Positions 43,597 to 54,033 are shown, numbered from the stretch's first letter. The stretch is 64,000 bases of DNA from SHVO01 sp041905525 (GCA_041905525.1 JAYRKY010000014.1:1-64000), one strand, 5' to 3'. Program-made: numbers and translations. Notes: a model not told the origin generated them from the letters alone.

Positions 43597-43728
43597 GGGT
43601 GCGCTCCTTCCTCGTGAAGACAGGGACCACACCGCCTTGTCTCCCCTGGGCGGGCCCCTTTTTGTTGCGTTGCTTATAGCGCGGAAAATGCTTGAGAATC
43701 AACGTTCGCCCGCGCGAATGTGATGTGG

Positions 43729-45126
43729 CTAACGGGCCACAGAATCCTTCAACCGGGCAATGGTTTCCGCCTGGCCAAGAACCTCCATCACCTCGAAAAG
43801 CGGCGGAGAATTCAGCGTTCCACACACTGCGGCGCGCAAGGGCGGAGCGACTTTCCCAAGCTTCTGGCCCGCCTGTTCCGCATAGCCGCGCACCCTAGCT
43901 TCGATCTCGCCGTGGGTCCAGGAGGGGGCCCATTCCAGGGCCGGCAGGACCCCTTCGATGGCGGTCTTGCCGCCGTCAGCGAGGATGGCGGCGGCCTTTT
44001 CGTCGATTTGAACCGGGCGCTTACCCACGAAGAACACGGCGCCCTCGGCGATCTCCACCAGGGTCTTGGCGCGTTGCTTCAGGATCGGCATCGCCTGCTT
44101 GAGGCGCGACATATGTTCCACCGGACCGCCAAGCTTCTGCTCGACGAAGGGTAGCACCAGTTTCATCAGGCGATCGTCCTCGGCGTGGCGGATATAGTGC
44201 CCGTTGAGGCTGGTGAGCTTGTCCATGTCGAAGCGCGCCGCGCCGCGGTTCACATCGACAATGTCGAACCACTCGATGGCTTCTTCGTCCGAGATGATCT
44301 CGGCATCGCCGTGGGACCAGCCGAGGCGCAGGAGATAGTTGCGCAAGGCTTCGGGCAGGTATCCGTGATCGCGATAGAACTCGACACCCACCGCGCCATG
44401 ACGCTTGGAAAGCTTCGCGCCGTCGGCGCCGTGAATCAGCGGGATATGTCCGTACTTCGGCGCAGGCGCGCCGAGTGCGAGAATGAGTTGATACTGGCGG
44501 AAGGCGTTGTTGAGGTGATCGTCGCCGCGGATGACATGAGTGATGCCCATGTCGATATCGTCAACGACCACCGAAAGCATATAGGTCGGCGTGCCGTCCG
44601 AGCGCAGCAGGATCATGTCGTCGAGTTGCGCGTTGGCGACGCGCACGGGGCCTTGCACCAAATCATGCAGAATCGTGTCGCCTTCCTGCGGCGCCCTGAA
44701 GCGCACCGCGTAAGGGCGGCCGACTTCGTTTGGGCCGGGGGTGCGATCGCGCCAGCGGCCGTCGTAGCGGATCTGCAATCCCTTCGCCTTTTGCTCCTCG
44801 CGCATCGCGGCGAGTTCTTCCGGCGTGGCGTAGCACTTGTAGGCCTTACCTTGGGCAAGCAACTGCTCGGCGGCTTCGCGGTGCTTGTCGGCGCGGGCGA
44901 ACTGGTAAACCGGCGCGCCGTCCCACGGGAGCCCGAGCCACTCCAGACCCTTCATGATGGCGTCGATGGCGGCGGGGATCGAGCGCTCGCGGTCGGTATC
45001 TTCGATGCGCAGCAGGAACTTACCGCCTGTGTGCTTGGCATAGAGATAGTTGAACAGCGCCGTGCGGACCCCGCCGATATGCAGGTAGCCGGTGGGCGAG
45101 GGGGCGAAACGGACGACGACGCTCAT
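43729..45126 (-). CDS. gltX: Glutamyl-tRNA synthetase
   Basis: 465 residues, start at 45126 (MSVVVRFAPSPTGYLHIGGV). Class I motifs: HIGG at 16-19 and KLSKRHG (KMSKS equivalent) near 240. The discriminator region (RGDDHLNNAFRQYQLILALG) is normal. Charges tRNA-Glu, and perhaps tRNA-Gln, followed by amidation, as is common in alphaproteobacteria. Divergent from comEC. Confidence 0.97.
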   Translation of the reverse strand: MSVVVRFAPSPTGYLHIGGVRTALFNYLYAKHTGGKFLLRIEDTDRERSIPAAIDAIMKGLEWLGLPWDGAPVYQFARADKHREAAEQLLAQGKAYKCYATPEELAAMREEQKAKGLQIRYDGRWRDRTPGPNEVGRPYAVRFRAPQEGDTILHDLVQGPVRVANAQLDDMILLRSDGTPTYMLSVVVDDIDMGITHVIRGDDHLNNAFRQYQLILALGAPAPKYGHIPLIHGADGAKLSKRHGAVGVEFYRDHGYLPEALRNYLLRLGWSHGDAEIISDEEAIEWFDIVDVNRGAARFDMDKLTSLNGHYIRHAEDDRLMKLVLPFVEQKLGGPVEHMSRLKQAMPILKQRAKTLVEIAEGAVFFVGKRPVQIDEKAAAILADGGKTAIEGVLPALEWAPSWTHGEIEARVRGYAEQAGQKLGKVAPPLRAAVCGTLNSPPLFEVMEVLGQAETIARLKDSVAR

Positions 45127-45190
45127 CAAAACTCTCGTATTAGGCTGGCTAAAAACAAGCCGTGGTTTACCATATCCCCGGGGGGATACC

Positions 45191-47311
45191 ATGCGTCCAT
45201 ATGCGGCGTGGGGGAATTTCCGGCAAGAGCTGAAACAGCAGGAAGGCCGCGCGATCCTGTGGATCGTGGTGGCTTTCGCCGCGGGAGCGGCTTTGTTTTT
45301 CTCCTGGCGCACCGATCCCTCCGACTGGCTGGGCGCCATCGCCGCCGTCGTCGCGATCGTGCTATTGCGCCTGAAGATCGCACGGTCGATCACCAAGCCG
45401 CTCGCCATTGCCATCATCGCCGTCGCCGCGGGCCATAGCGCCGCGCAGTTCAGGACCGCGTTTGTAGCGACGCCGTTGCTTACCAAGGAGATCGGCCCCG
45501 TGGACATCACCGGCCGCGTGGTGGAGACCGAGCGCCGTCCCGGCGTAAACCGGGTGGTGCTGGCGCCGACGCATCTGCCGCGCGTGCCCGAGGGCGCCGT
45601 CCCGAAGCGTCTGCGTATCAACATCCCGCGCGGTCATGGATTGCCGCAAGTCGGCGAGACCGTCACGGTGCCCGCCGTTGTCGGACCCGCGATGCGCCCA
45701 GCGGTGCCTGATGGATTCCAGTTCCAGCGGTTTCTGTACTTCGAGCGCATCGGCGGCACCGGTTATTCTGTAGGCCGCTGGGAGGTGGCCACCGCAGCCG
45801 GAGAAGCCACGTGGAGCGCGAGGTTCACGGCCGTCACGGAATCCTGGAGGCGCGGGATCGGCGAGCGCGTCGCCAAGGTGCTGCCCGGCGACGCAGGCGC
45901 GGTGGCAACAGCGTTGATCAACGGCGAGCAAACGGTGATCCCCGACCCGCTACAGGACGCTTACCGCGCGGCGGGGCTCGCGCACCTTCTCTCGATCTCC
46001 GGGTTCCATATGACCCTGCTGGCGGGTGCCGCGTTCTTCCTGATCCGCCGAATCCTCGCGTTGATCCCCGCCGTGGCTTTACGCACCGACACCAAGAAGA
46101 TCGCGGCGTGGGCGTCGCTCGCGTTGACCTTCGGATACCTCCTGATTTCCGGCATGAGTGTGCCGGCGGTGCGCTCGTTTCTGATGATCGCGGTGGTGCT
46201 GGTGGCGGTGCTGTTGGACCGGACAGCGCTGTCCTTGCGCACCATCGCCTGGGCCGCGTTGCTGCTCTTGCTCGTGTATCCCGACGCCATCATTGGGGCG
46301 AGCTTCCAGATGTCCTTTGTCGCGGTGCTGGCGCTTATCGCGCTGTATGAGCAGACGTGGCTGAAGATCCCATGGCGGGACGCGAAGGGCGAGTTCTCGT
46401 TCGTGAGGGCGGCGGGTGTGTACATGATCGCGCTGGTCGCGACCGATCTTGTGGCCGGTGGAGCGACCAATATCTTTGCCCTGTATCACTTCAATGTCTT
46501 TCCGACCTATTCGCTGGTCGCGAACCTCGCCGCCGCGCCGTTGAGCGGTCTATGGATCATGCCGGCGGGCGCGCTGGGCGTCGTTTTAATGCCCCTCGGC
46601 GCGGAGGCCATACCTTTGCGCATCATGGGCGAGGGCATCGATGTGCTGAATGCCATCGTGCGCGAAATCGCGCGCTGGCCCGCGGCGCAAGTGCACGTCC
46701 CGCCGATGAAGACCGCATTCCTGGTGCTCGCGGCCGGCGGCATCGTCTTCATCTGTCTGTGGAAGGGACGCCTGCGGTGGCTGGGCGTTGCGCCGGTGCT
46801 GGCGGCCTTGATCCAGCCTTGGGTAACGCGCGCCCCGGATCTTCTGATCGACGAGAGCGCGCGGGTTATTGCCGTAAGCGACCCGGCCGGCCATCTGGTG
46901 TTCGCGCCGGGACGGGCAGGCCGCTTTGTGCGCGAGGTATGGACGGAACGCTACGGCGCCTCGGAGGCGAAATGGCCTGGCCCCGACATGGCCTGCGACA
47001 AGAGCGGCTGCGTGATGACGCGGGCCGGCAAAAAGGTACTGCTGGCATTCGATGCATCGGCGCTGGCCGAGGACTGCGGCAAGGTGGACGTGATCGTCAG
47101 CACTGTGGCGGCCTACGATCTTTGTACCGATGGTTTCATTGTCGACCGCATCAATCTCGCCCGCAATGGCGCGCACGCGCTATGGGTGGACGCGCACGAC
47201 ATCCGCGCGCGCTCGTCGGCACAGGCGATGGGCACCCGCGTGTGGATGCGGGGCAGCGTCGGGCTGGAGTTGTTCGGCGAGAGCGCGGCGGATGAGGATG
47301 CGCAGCGGTGA
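45191..47311 (+). CDS. comEC: ComEC/Rec2-family DNA uptake membrane protein
   Basis: 706 residues, start ATG at 45191. N-terminal helices and a DUF4131-type part (about 20-200), then the multi-helix Competence domain with LSISGFHMTLLAGAAFFLIR and ISGMSVPAVRSFLMIAVVLV (about 265-345). The C-terminal 150 residues are soluble and lack the HxHxDH metallo-beta-lactamase motif seen in Gram-positive ComEC. Forms the inner-membrane channel for single-stranded DNA in competent bacteria; whether this organism is competent cannot be told here. Downstream of it is a REP-like palindrome. Confidence 0.92.
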   Translation: MRPYAAWGNFRQELKQQEGRAILWIVVAFAAGAALFFSWRTDPSDWLGAIAAVVAIVLLRLKIARSITKPLAIAIIAVAAGHSAAQFRTAFVATPLLTKEIGPVDITGRVVETERRPGVNRVVLAPTHLPRVPEGAVPKRLRINIPRGHGLPQVGETVTVPAVVGPAMRPAVPDGFQFQRFLYFERIGGTGYSVGRWEVATAAGEATWSARFTAVTESWRRGIGERVAKVLPGDAGAVATALINGEQTVIPDPLQDAYRAAGLAHLLSISGFHMTLLAGAAFFLIRRILALIPAVALRTDTKKIAAWASLALTFGYLLISGMSVPAVRSFLMIAVVLVAVLLDRTALSLRTIAWAALLLLLVYPDAIIGASFQMSFVAVLALIALYEQTWLKIPWRDAKGEFSFVRAAGVYMIALVATDLVAGGATNIFALYHFNVFPTYSLVANLAAAPLSGLWIMPAGALGVVLMPLGAEAIPLRIMGEGIDVLNAIVREIARWPAAQVHVPPMKTAFLVLAAGGIVFICLWKGRLRWLGVAPVLAALIQPWVTRAPDLLIDESARVIAVSDPAGHLVFAPGRAGRFVREVWTERYGASEAKWPGPDMACDKSGCVMTRAGKKVLLAFDASALAEDCGKVDVIVSTVAAYDLCTDGFIVDRINLARNGAHALWVDAHDIRARSSAQAMGTRVWMRGSVGLELFGESAADEDAQR

Positions 47312-47357
47312 GGCGGCGCCTCTAGAAGGACGTCGAGCAACCAAAAATGACGGAACC

Positions 47358-47387
47358 CCCTGGATCCCGGGCTTCGCCCAGGATGAC
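47358..47387. repeat. REP-like palindrome, copy 1
   Basis: 30-bp element beginning CCCTGGATCC and ending CCCAGGATGAC with the hairpin GGGC-TTC-GCCC in the middle. Nearly identical (one mismatch) to 50196-50225; related palindrome at 49612-49640. Confidence 0.7.
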
Positions 47388-47414
47388 CAAAAAAGGGACG
47401 CTCCAGCGCGGATG

Positions 47415-48158
47415 TTAGTAGCGGCGCAGGAGGCCGACGAGCTTTCCCTGAACGCGCACGCGGTCTGGGCCGAAGATGCGGGTTTCGTAGAGTTTATTGG
47501 CGGGCTCGAGTGCGACCGTCTCGCCTTTGCGGCGCAGGCGCTTGAGGGTCGCTTCTTCGTTGTCCACCAGCGCGACGACGATGGAGCCGTTGTCCGCGCT
47601 GTCGCAGCGCTTGATGATGATGGTGTCGCCGTCGTGGATGCCGGCTTCGACCATGGAATCGCCTTCCACCGTCAGCGCATAGTGATCGCCCGCGCCGAGC
47701 AACGCCCCGGGCACGCCGACATGTTCAGAAGGATTGCGCAGCGCCTCGATGGGCGTACCGGCGGCGATCTTGCCGTAGAGCGGCAGATCGATGATGTCCT
47801 GTGCGCTCGAAGCCTTGACCGAAGCGCCGGGCATGGCGCCCGAGAAATTGCCCGTGATGACGTTGGGCGTGAAGTTACCTTTAACCGTGCCGGACGCGCC
47901 ACCGTGAGAGCCGCTGAGTGTGCCGGGCGTCACGCCGCCGAGGCCTTCGGGCACCTTCACCACTTCCAGGGCGCGGGCCCGGTGGGGCAGGCGGCGGAGG
48001 AAGCCGCGTTCCTCGAGGGCCATGATCAGGCGGTGGATCCCAGACTTGGAGCGCAGCTTCAGCGCCTCCTTCATCTCGTCGAAGGACGGGGCGACCCCGT
48101 CGCGGGCCATGCGGTCGCGGATGAACAGGAGAAGTTGGTGCTGCTTCTTGGTGAGCAT
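47415..48158 (-). CDS. lexA: LexA SOS repressor
   Basis: 247 residues, longer than E. coli LexA (202), as usual in alphaproteobacteria, because of a Gly/Ser linker (about 70-115). Winged-helix DNA-binding part (SFDEMKEALKLRSKSGIHRL), cleavage site Ala133-Gly134 (IAAGTP), catalytic Ser168 (EGDSMVEAGI) and Lys206 (EEATLKRL). Represses DNA-damage genes until RecA-stimulated self-cleavage. An SOS box and a palindrome lie about 70-100 nt upstream, so it is autoregulated. Confidence 0.97.
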   Translation of the reverse strand: MLTKKQHQLLLFIRDRMARDGVAPSFDEMKEALKLRSKSGIHRLIMALEERGFLRRLPHRARALEVVKVPEGLGGVTPGTLSGSHGGASGTVKGNFTPNVITGNFSGAMPGASVKASSAQDIIDLPLYGKIAAGTPIEALRNPSEHVGVPGALLGAGDHYALTVEGDSMVEAGIHDGDTIIIKRCDSADNGSIVVALVDNEEATLKRLRRKGETVALEPANKLYETRIFGPDRVRVQGKLVGLLRRY

Positions 48159-48226
48159 GTAACAGGGCTCCGGCCGGGATATCGGGCGCGAACGAAAGGA
48201 GCCCGATATAGGATAGATGAAGAAGG

Positions 48227-48259
48227 GTAGAACAAACCAAGAATGTTCTACTTTAGTTC
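48227..48259. promoter_or_regulatory. Composite LexA operator upstream of lexA
   Basis: GTTC-N7-GTTC (48245-48259) is a perfect alphaproteobacterial SOS box. It overlaps a perfect inverted repeat, GTAGAACA (48227-48234) and TGTTCTAC (48244-48251) with 9 nt between. Confidence 0.75.
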
Positions 48260-48269
48260 TTGTCCTTCG

Positions 48270-49484
48270 TCAAGCATCCAGCGGGATCGTTAAGACCAGC
48301 GTGCCCGCGGCGGCGGCGGGCGCGTGCGGCGGGCGCACGATCAGCGCGTTCGCCTGGGCCATGGACGAGATCATCCCGGAGTCCTGTTTCGGGAACGGCG
48401 TGACCACAAGATCGGGCGCGAGCACGGCGCGCAAGTAATCCTCGCGAGAATCATTTTCCTTGAGGTCGGCGCCGAGACGCGCGGGAACGGTGGCGGGCGC
48501 CTCGCCCGGCAGTCCTTGTAGACGGGCAATGGCGGGACCGAGGAACAACACCGCGCACACCATCGCTGACACCGGATTGCCGGGAAGCCCGAGCACCGGA
48601 AGCTTCTGGCCAGCGCCGATGCGGCCAAACAGCAAGGGCTTGCCCGGGCGCATCGCGATTTTATGGAAGGCGAGGCGGAAGTCGTCCGACTGCAGCGCTT
48701 TGCGCATCAGATCGTGCTCGCCCACGGACACGCCGCCGCTGGTAACGAGCATATCGAGTGGCTCGGCGCGGGCGATGGCTGCGCGCAGGGCCTCGAGTTC
48801 GTCGCGCGCGACGCCGAGATGAATCGCATCACCGCCATGTTGCTCGATGAAGGCTGACAGGCCGGGGCCATTGGCGGAGACGATTTGGCCGTGACCGACG
48901 GTCTCGCCAGGCATGACAATTTCATCACCGGTCGACAGGACGCCGATACGGGGCTTCCGCGCAACGGGCACGCGCGCGATGTTCATGGCGGCGAGGAAAC
49001 CGATGTCGCGCGCGCTGAGGCGGCGCGGCGCCGTCAGACCGGTGTCGCCGGCGCTGAAGTCCTGCCCCTTGCGGCGAATGTGGCGCGCGGGCTGCGGCAT
49101 CTCGGTGATCACCACCTGCGCTCCGTTCGTGCCGTGCGCCTTGGTGTTCTCCTGCATTACGACGGTGTTTGCACCCGCCGGTACGTGCGCGCCGGTGAAA
49201 ATGCGCACCGCCTGTCCAATCCCGAGCGTGCCGAGCCACGGGTGGCCGGCGCCGGACTCGCCGACGACTTCTAGCGTCAGGGGCACGGACGGAACGTCTT
49301 CGTGACGGATCGCGTAGCCGTCCATCGCGGAGACATCGGCGGGGGGATGTGAGACGCCGGCGACGGCGTCCTCTGCCAGCACGCGGTGAAGCGATTTGGA
49401 CAAAGGCACATGCTCGACGCCCAGGCGCGCGAGGCCTTCGACAATCATGCGGCGGGCATCGGCGACGGGAATGAGAGCGGGCAT
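48270..49484 (-). CDS. moeA: Molybdopterin molybdenumtransferase
   Basis: 404 residues from MPALIPVADARRMIVEGLAR at 49484. MoeA signatures: VSHPPADVSAMDGYAIRHED, GHPWLGTLGIGQAVRIFTGA, IGVLSTGDEIVMPG, LVTSGGVSVGEHDLM, KPLLFGRIGAGQKLPVLGLPGNPVSAM. Inserts molybdate into adenylated molybdopterin. In line with moaC upstream and lexA downstream on the same strand. Confidence 0.96.
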   Translation of the reverse strand: MPALIPVADARRMIVEGLARLGVEHVPLSKSLHRVLAEDAVAGVSHPPADVSAMDGYAIRHEDVPSVPLTLEVVGESGAGHPWLGTLGIGQAVRIFTGAHVPAGANTVVMQENTKAHGTNGAQVVITEMPQPARHIRRKGQDFSAGDTGLTAPRRLSARDIGFLAAMNIARVPVARKPRIGVLSTGDEIVMPGETVGHGQIVSANGPGLSAFIEQHGGDAIHLGVARDELEALRAAIARAEPLDMLVTSGGVSVGEHDLMRKALQSDDFRLAFHKIAMRPGKPLLFGRIGAGQKLPVLGLPGNPVSAMVCAVLFLGPAIARLQGLPGEAPATVPARLGADLKENDSREDYLRAVLAPDLVVTPFPKQDSGMISSMAQANALIVRPPHAPAAAAGTLVLTIPLDA

Positions 49485-49611
49485 ATCAGGAGGCCGAGAA
49501 ACAGGAACGGGAGGAGGGTGCGCTGAAAGCTGTATCCCCCGGACGTGCTCCGCGGGCCCGAGGATGACAGGACGAGGGAAGGCCGTGCGCGGCCTGCGCA
49601 TAAATACCCGC

Positions 49612-49640
49612 GTCATCCTGGGGCCACGGCCCAGGATGAC
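49612..49640. repeat. REP-like palindrome, variant copy
   Basis: GTCATCCTGGG (49612-49622) and CCCAGGATGAC (49630-49640) form a perfect 11-bp inverted repeat between moaC and moeA. It shares the CCCAGGATGAC arm with the elements at 47358 and 50196. A weaker relative (CGAGGATGAC) ends near 49568. Confidence 0.6.
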
Positions 49641-49673
49641 CAGATAAGCGAATGATGCTCGCCGAGCGCGCCA

Positions 49674-50162
49674 TCAATCCTGCTCGAAGGAGCCGGATTT
49701 GCCGCCGCTTTTTTTGACGAGGCGGATGTCGGTGATGTGCATACCGCGGTCGACGGCTTTGCACATATCGTAGACGGTGAGCGCGGCGGCGGAGACGGCG
49801 GTGAGGGCTTCCATCTCGACGCCGGTTTGTCCGACCAGTTTGCAGGTGGCGGTGATGTTAACCGCGCTTTTCTTCGGATCGGTCTCGAGTTCGACTTTCA
49901 CCGATGTCAGCGCCAGCGGGTGGCACAGCGGAATGAGATCGGAGGTACGCTTCGCGGCCTGAATGCCGGCGAGTTGGGCGATGGCCAGCACGTCGCCTTT
50001 CTTGTGCTCGCGCTTCTCGATCATCTTCAGGGTGTCGAGCTCCATGAGCACCGAACCTTTGGCGATGGCCTCGCGCGCGGTCGCTTTTTTGTCCGACACG
50101 TCGACCATGACGGCGTTGCCGTCTTTGTCGATGTGGGTGAGTTTCTTGCGGCGGAAGAGCAT
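49674..50162 (-). CDS. moaC: Cyclic pyranopterin monophosphate synthase
   Basis: 162 residues: HIDKDGNAVMVDVSDKKATA, AIAQLAGIQAAKRTSDLIPL, CHPLALTSVKVELETDP, GQTGVEMEALTAVSAAALTV and YDMCKAVDRGMHITDIRLVK are the conserved blocks, including the catalytic Lys and His. Works after MoaA in molybdenum cofactor synthesis. moaA is not in this window. Flanked on both sides by REP-like palindromes. Confidence 0.97.
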   Translation of the reverse strand: MLFRRKKLTHIDKDGNAVMVDVSDKKATAREAIAKGSVLMELDTLKMIEKREHKKGDVLAIAQLAGIQAAKRTSDLIPLCHPLALTSVKVELETDPKKSAVNITATCKLVGQTGVEMEALTAVSAAALTVYDMCKAVDRGMHITDIRLVKKSGGKSGSFEQD

Positions 50163-50195
50163 CGGTCACTCCTCGGAAAAACAGGAAACAGAGAC

Positions 50196-50225
50196 CCCTG
50201 GATCCTGGGCTTCGCCCAGGATGAC
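50196..50225. repeat. REP-like palindrome, copy 2
   Basis: 30 bp, one mismatch to the element at 47358-47387. Sits between moaC and trpC. Confidence 0.7.
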
Positions 50226-50244
50226 GAGAGAATGAGGGGCAGAC

Positions 50245-51044
50245 CTACACATGCGCGGGCACCTGCAAGAGTGCGCGGGTGGCGGATTCCACGTCGGGTT
50301 GGCGCATGAGGGACTCGCCGATGAGGAAGCGATGCGCGCCGGCTTTGGCCATGCGGGCGAGGTCGGTAGGAGTCTTGAGGCCGCTTTCGGCCACGAGCAC
50401 ACGGCCCTTCGGGAGCAGTTTCGCCAGACGCTCGGTGGTGCCGAGGTCGATGGCGAGAGTCTTGAGGTTGCGGTTGTTGACGCCGATCAGCGGCGAGGAG
50501 AGGTTCATGGCGCGGTGGAACTCGTCTTCGTCGTGCACCTCCACCAGCACATCGAGCCCGATCTCCCTGGCGTAGGTTTCGAGCTCACGCGCGAGGGCGT
50601 CGCCGAGGCAGGCCATGATGAGTAGGATGCAATCGGCCCCGAGCACCCGCGCTTCGGCGACCTGATAGATCTCGAGCATGAAGTCCTTGCGCAGCACCGG
50701 AAGTCCGGAGGCGGCGCGTGCCGCCTGCATATATTCGTCGCGGCCCTGGAAGTGATCTTCCTCGGTCAGCACCGACAGGCATGCAGCGCCGGCCTTGGCG
50801 TAGGACACGGCCAGCGCGGCAGCGTCGAAGTCCGCGCGAATGAGACCGGCGGAGGGCGAGGCTTTCTTGATTTCGGCAATGAGCGCGTAATCGCCGCGCG
50901 CGGCTTTCGCATCCAACGCCTTCGCGAACCCGCGTACGGGCGGCGCCTCGCTCAGACGCTTTTCGAGGTCCGCCAGCGAAACGCGTTCCTTGCGCTTCGC
51001 CACCGATTGACGTTTCACGGCGTTGATCTTCTCCAGCACATCGC

Positions 51045-51048
<4 letters not shown>
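50245..51048 (-). CDS. trpC: Indole-3-glycerol phosphate synthase
   Basis: 267 residues, TIM barrel: ALIAEIKKASPSAGLIRADF (catalytic Lys), CLSVLTEEDHFQGRDEYM, LPVLRKDFMLEIYQVAEARV, LGVNNRNL-type loop LIGVNNRNLKTLAIDLGTTE and LVAESGLKTPTDLARM. Closes the indole ring in tryptophan synthesis. Overlaps the end of trpD by 4 nt. Confidence 0.97.
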
Positions 51049-52070
<1,022 letters not shown>

Positions 52071-52071
52071 G

Positions 52072-52725
52072 TTAGGACGCGGCCTTCATAGCGGCGGAGA
52101 CCTGACCGACCTTGAAATCCGGCTCGGGTTTCGCCGCGAGCCCGGTGGCGACGAGGAAGTTGCGCAGGATGCGGTGGCCATATTCCGAAGCGATGCTCTC
52201 CGGATGGAACTGCACCGCGGTGATGGGATGCTTCTTATGGGCCAGACCCATGATGAGGTCGTCCTCACTGGTGGCGGTGATCTCGAGATCGGCCGGCAGG
52301 GTGCCGCGATCGACCACCAGCGAGTGATAGCGTGTGGCGGAGAACTGCGGCGGCAATCCGGCGAACATGGCGTGGCCGGTGTGGGTGATGCGGCTGACCT
52401 TGCCGTGCATCGGCACGGGCGCGCGCACGACCTTGCCGCCGAAACACTGGCCTATGGATTGAAGGCCCAGGCACACGCCGAATAGCGGCACATTGGCCTT
52501 CGCGGCTTCGGCGATCAGCGGCAGGCAAATACCGGCGCGATCGGGATCGCACGGGCCGGGCGAGATCACGATGCCGGCCGGTTTCATCGCCAGCACGTCC
52601 GCGACGCTGGCCTTGTCGTTGCGCACGACGGTGAGATCGGCCCCGAGCTCCGAGAGGAAGTGCCAGAGGTTGTAGGTGAAGCTGTCGTAGTTATCGATGA
52701 GGATGTAGGTCGGGGACGCGGTCAT
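52072..52725 (-). CDS. trpG: Anthranilate synthase glutaminase component
   Basis: 217 residues, class I glutamine amidotransferase: ILIDNYDSFTYNLWHFLSEL, ISPGPCDPDRAGICL, nucleophile Cys in PLFGVCLGLQSIGQ and the His/Glu pair in AVQFHPESIASEYG. Supplies ammonia to TrpE. No trpE lies within the window; the 393 nt upstream hold no gene. Confidence 0.97.
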   Translation of the reverse strand: MTASPTYILIDNYDSFTYNLWHFLSELGADLTVVRNDKASVADVLAMKPAGIVISPGPCDPDRAGICLPLIAEAAKANVPLFGVCLGLQSIGQCFGGKVVRAPVPMHGKVSRITHTGHAMFAGLPPQFSATRYHSLVVDRGTLPADLEITATSEDDLIMGLAHKKHPITAVQFHPESIASEYGHRILRNFLVATGLAAKPEPDFKVGQVSAAMKAAS

Positions 52726-53118
52726 GGCAGCTCACTTACGTACTTAGAGACAGCTTCTATAGAAACGGCTTCGAAGAGCAGGGCGCTTCGAGAGACCGGT
52801 GCGCGCGGCGGGCCTTGCGGTCCAGGCGCCGGCGCAGCCCCTTGCCTTATAGTGAAGCGGCGCGCGCCGAGCAAAGGCCGGGGGCGGACCACAAGATGGT
52901 GTGGGCCGAAATCCGGCGGACAATCTGCATTTTACGCAGCACCGATTTACGCGGCAGACGGGCAAAAAGTAAATGACTATAAAGGGTTAGCGCGACTTTG
53001 CGTTACGGGGCAGTACGCGGCAGTGAGGGGTGCTCTGCCTGTTCAAGCGGGGAGGGCATATCCTCAAACTACTTTTGGAAGTCGTCCCAGCGCAGAAACT
53101 CTCGGTTCCGGGGCGAGG
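52726..53118. other. Gap upstream of trpG
   Basis: 393 nt without a believable gene. The trpG promoter must lie here; no attenuator with Trp codons or clear hairpin was seen. Confidence 0.4.
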
Positions 53119-54033
53119 TCACTTTTCCCCCGTCAAATACTCCCGCATCAAATACGCGATATCGCCCTTCAGCAAATTCGCCGGCGTGTCGCGGTCGGGG
53201 GTGTGATAGAGCGCCTTCAGATAGGCCACATCGTATTTCGTGAGCCCCGTGGCGATGTCGTCGCCGCAGTCGAGGAACATGTTGGTGATGCTGGGCACCG
53301 GGCGACAGCGCTCGAAGGCTCTGGCTTGCGACAGGGTGAGCATGGCGGCGTGGTCGGCAATGGCGCCAATCTCCTGATTCTCGACGCGCACCAGGTCGAT
53401 CACAATGGTGACGGCCAGGAATTCGGCGCGAAAGCCGGTGCGCAGGCGGCTGCCCTCGACCGTCGCGGTGGCGAAGCCATAAGGGTTGTCCGGGATGAGC
53501 TGACCCATGCGGTCGCGGGTGCCGGTGGCGTACCACCCCTGGATGGGATGTTCGACGGTGGCAAGTTCCTTGGCTTGCGCGGCGTAGTGATAGCCGAGCA
53601 GGGCCGGCAGTTTGGTGCGGATGGTGTCGAGCATCTCCTGCGGGCGCTCGGTGAAAATAATCTGCAGATTCGGCGAACAGTCCGGGTCCGTGTTGACCGG
53701 CGCGCCGATCTGTTGCGCGACGCTGCGCACGCGCGCATCGACAAACTTCGTGAAGTTCGGCGACATGCCTGTCGTGTGCGGGCAGAGGCGTGTTTTCCAG
53801 CGCGAGACCGCGTTGAGCGGCGAGGGCATGGTGGCGACGTCGACGAAGTTGCGCACGATGGTGCGCATGCGGTTCGCGGTGATGGTGATTTCTTCGGTCG
53901 GGATCGGGGCGACGATCTTAGGCAGCGGCGTGGAGCGCGCGGGCGCCTCGGCCGGTGCATCTTGCGCGGCGGCGTCGCCCAATGCAGCACCGGCGAGCGC
54001 GAGGAGGACGCTGGTGGTGAGGAGGATTTTCAA
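53119..54033 (-). CDS. Secreted protein of unknown function
   Basis: 304 residues with a TTG start at 54033 and a signal peptide (KILLTTSVLLALAGAALGDA). Body features: ITITANRMRTIVRNFVDVAT near the start, three or four scattered Cys (CPHTTG, DPDCSPN, ERCRPV, LDCGDD) and an end with YDVAYLKALYHTPDRDTPAN. No known catalytic motif. Such proteins are known to me only as conserved hypotheticals in Caulobacter-like and related bacteria. Monocistronic; ribosome site GGCGGGG 8 nt before TTG. Confidence 0.7.
   Translation of the reverse strand: MKILLTTSVLLALAGAALGDAAAQDAPAEAPARSTPLPKIVAPIPTEEITITANRMRTIVRNFVDVATMPSPLNAVSRWKTRLCPHTTGMSPNFTKFVDARVRSVAQQIGAPVNTDPDCSPNLQIIFTERPQEMLDTIRTKLPALLGYHYAAQAKELATVEHPIQGWYATGTRDRMGQLIPDNPYGFATATVEGSRLRTGFRAEFLAVTIVIDLVRVENQEIGAIADHAAMLTLSQARAFERCRPVPSITNMFLDCGDDIATGLTKYDVAYLKALYHTPDRDTPANLLKGDIAYLMREYLTGEK

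Noticed and set aside
42277..43617. Long plus-strand open frame over gltA
   Set aside because: Entirely antisense to citrate synthase, which has full motif support.
44185..45438. Open frame opposite gltX running into comEC
   Set aside because: Low-complexity shadow without motifs; both real genes are well supported.
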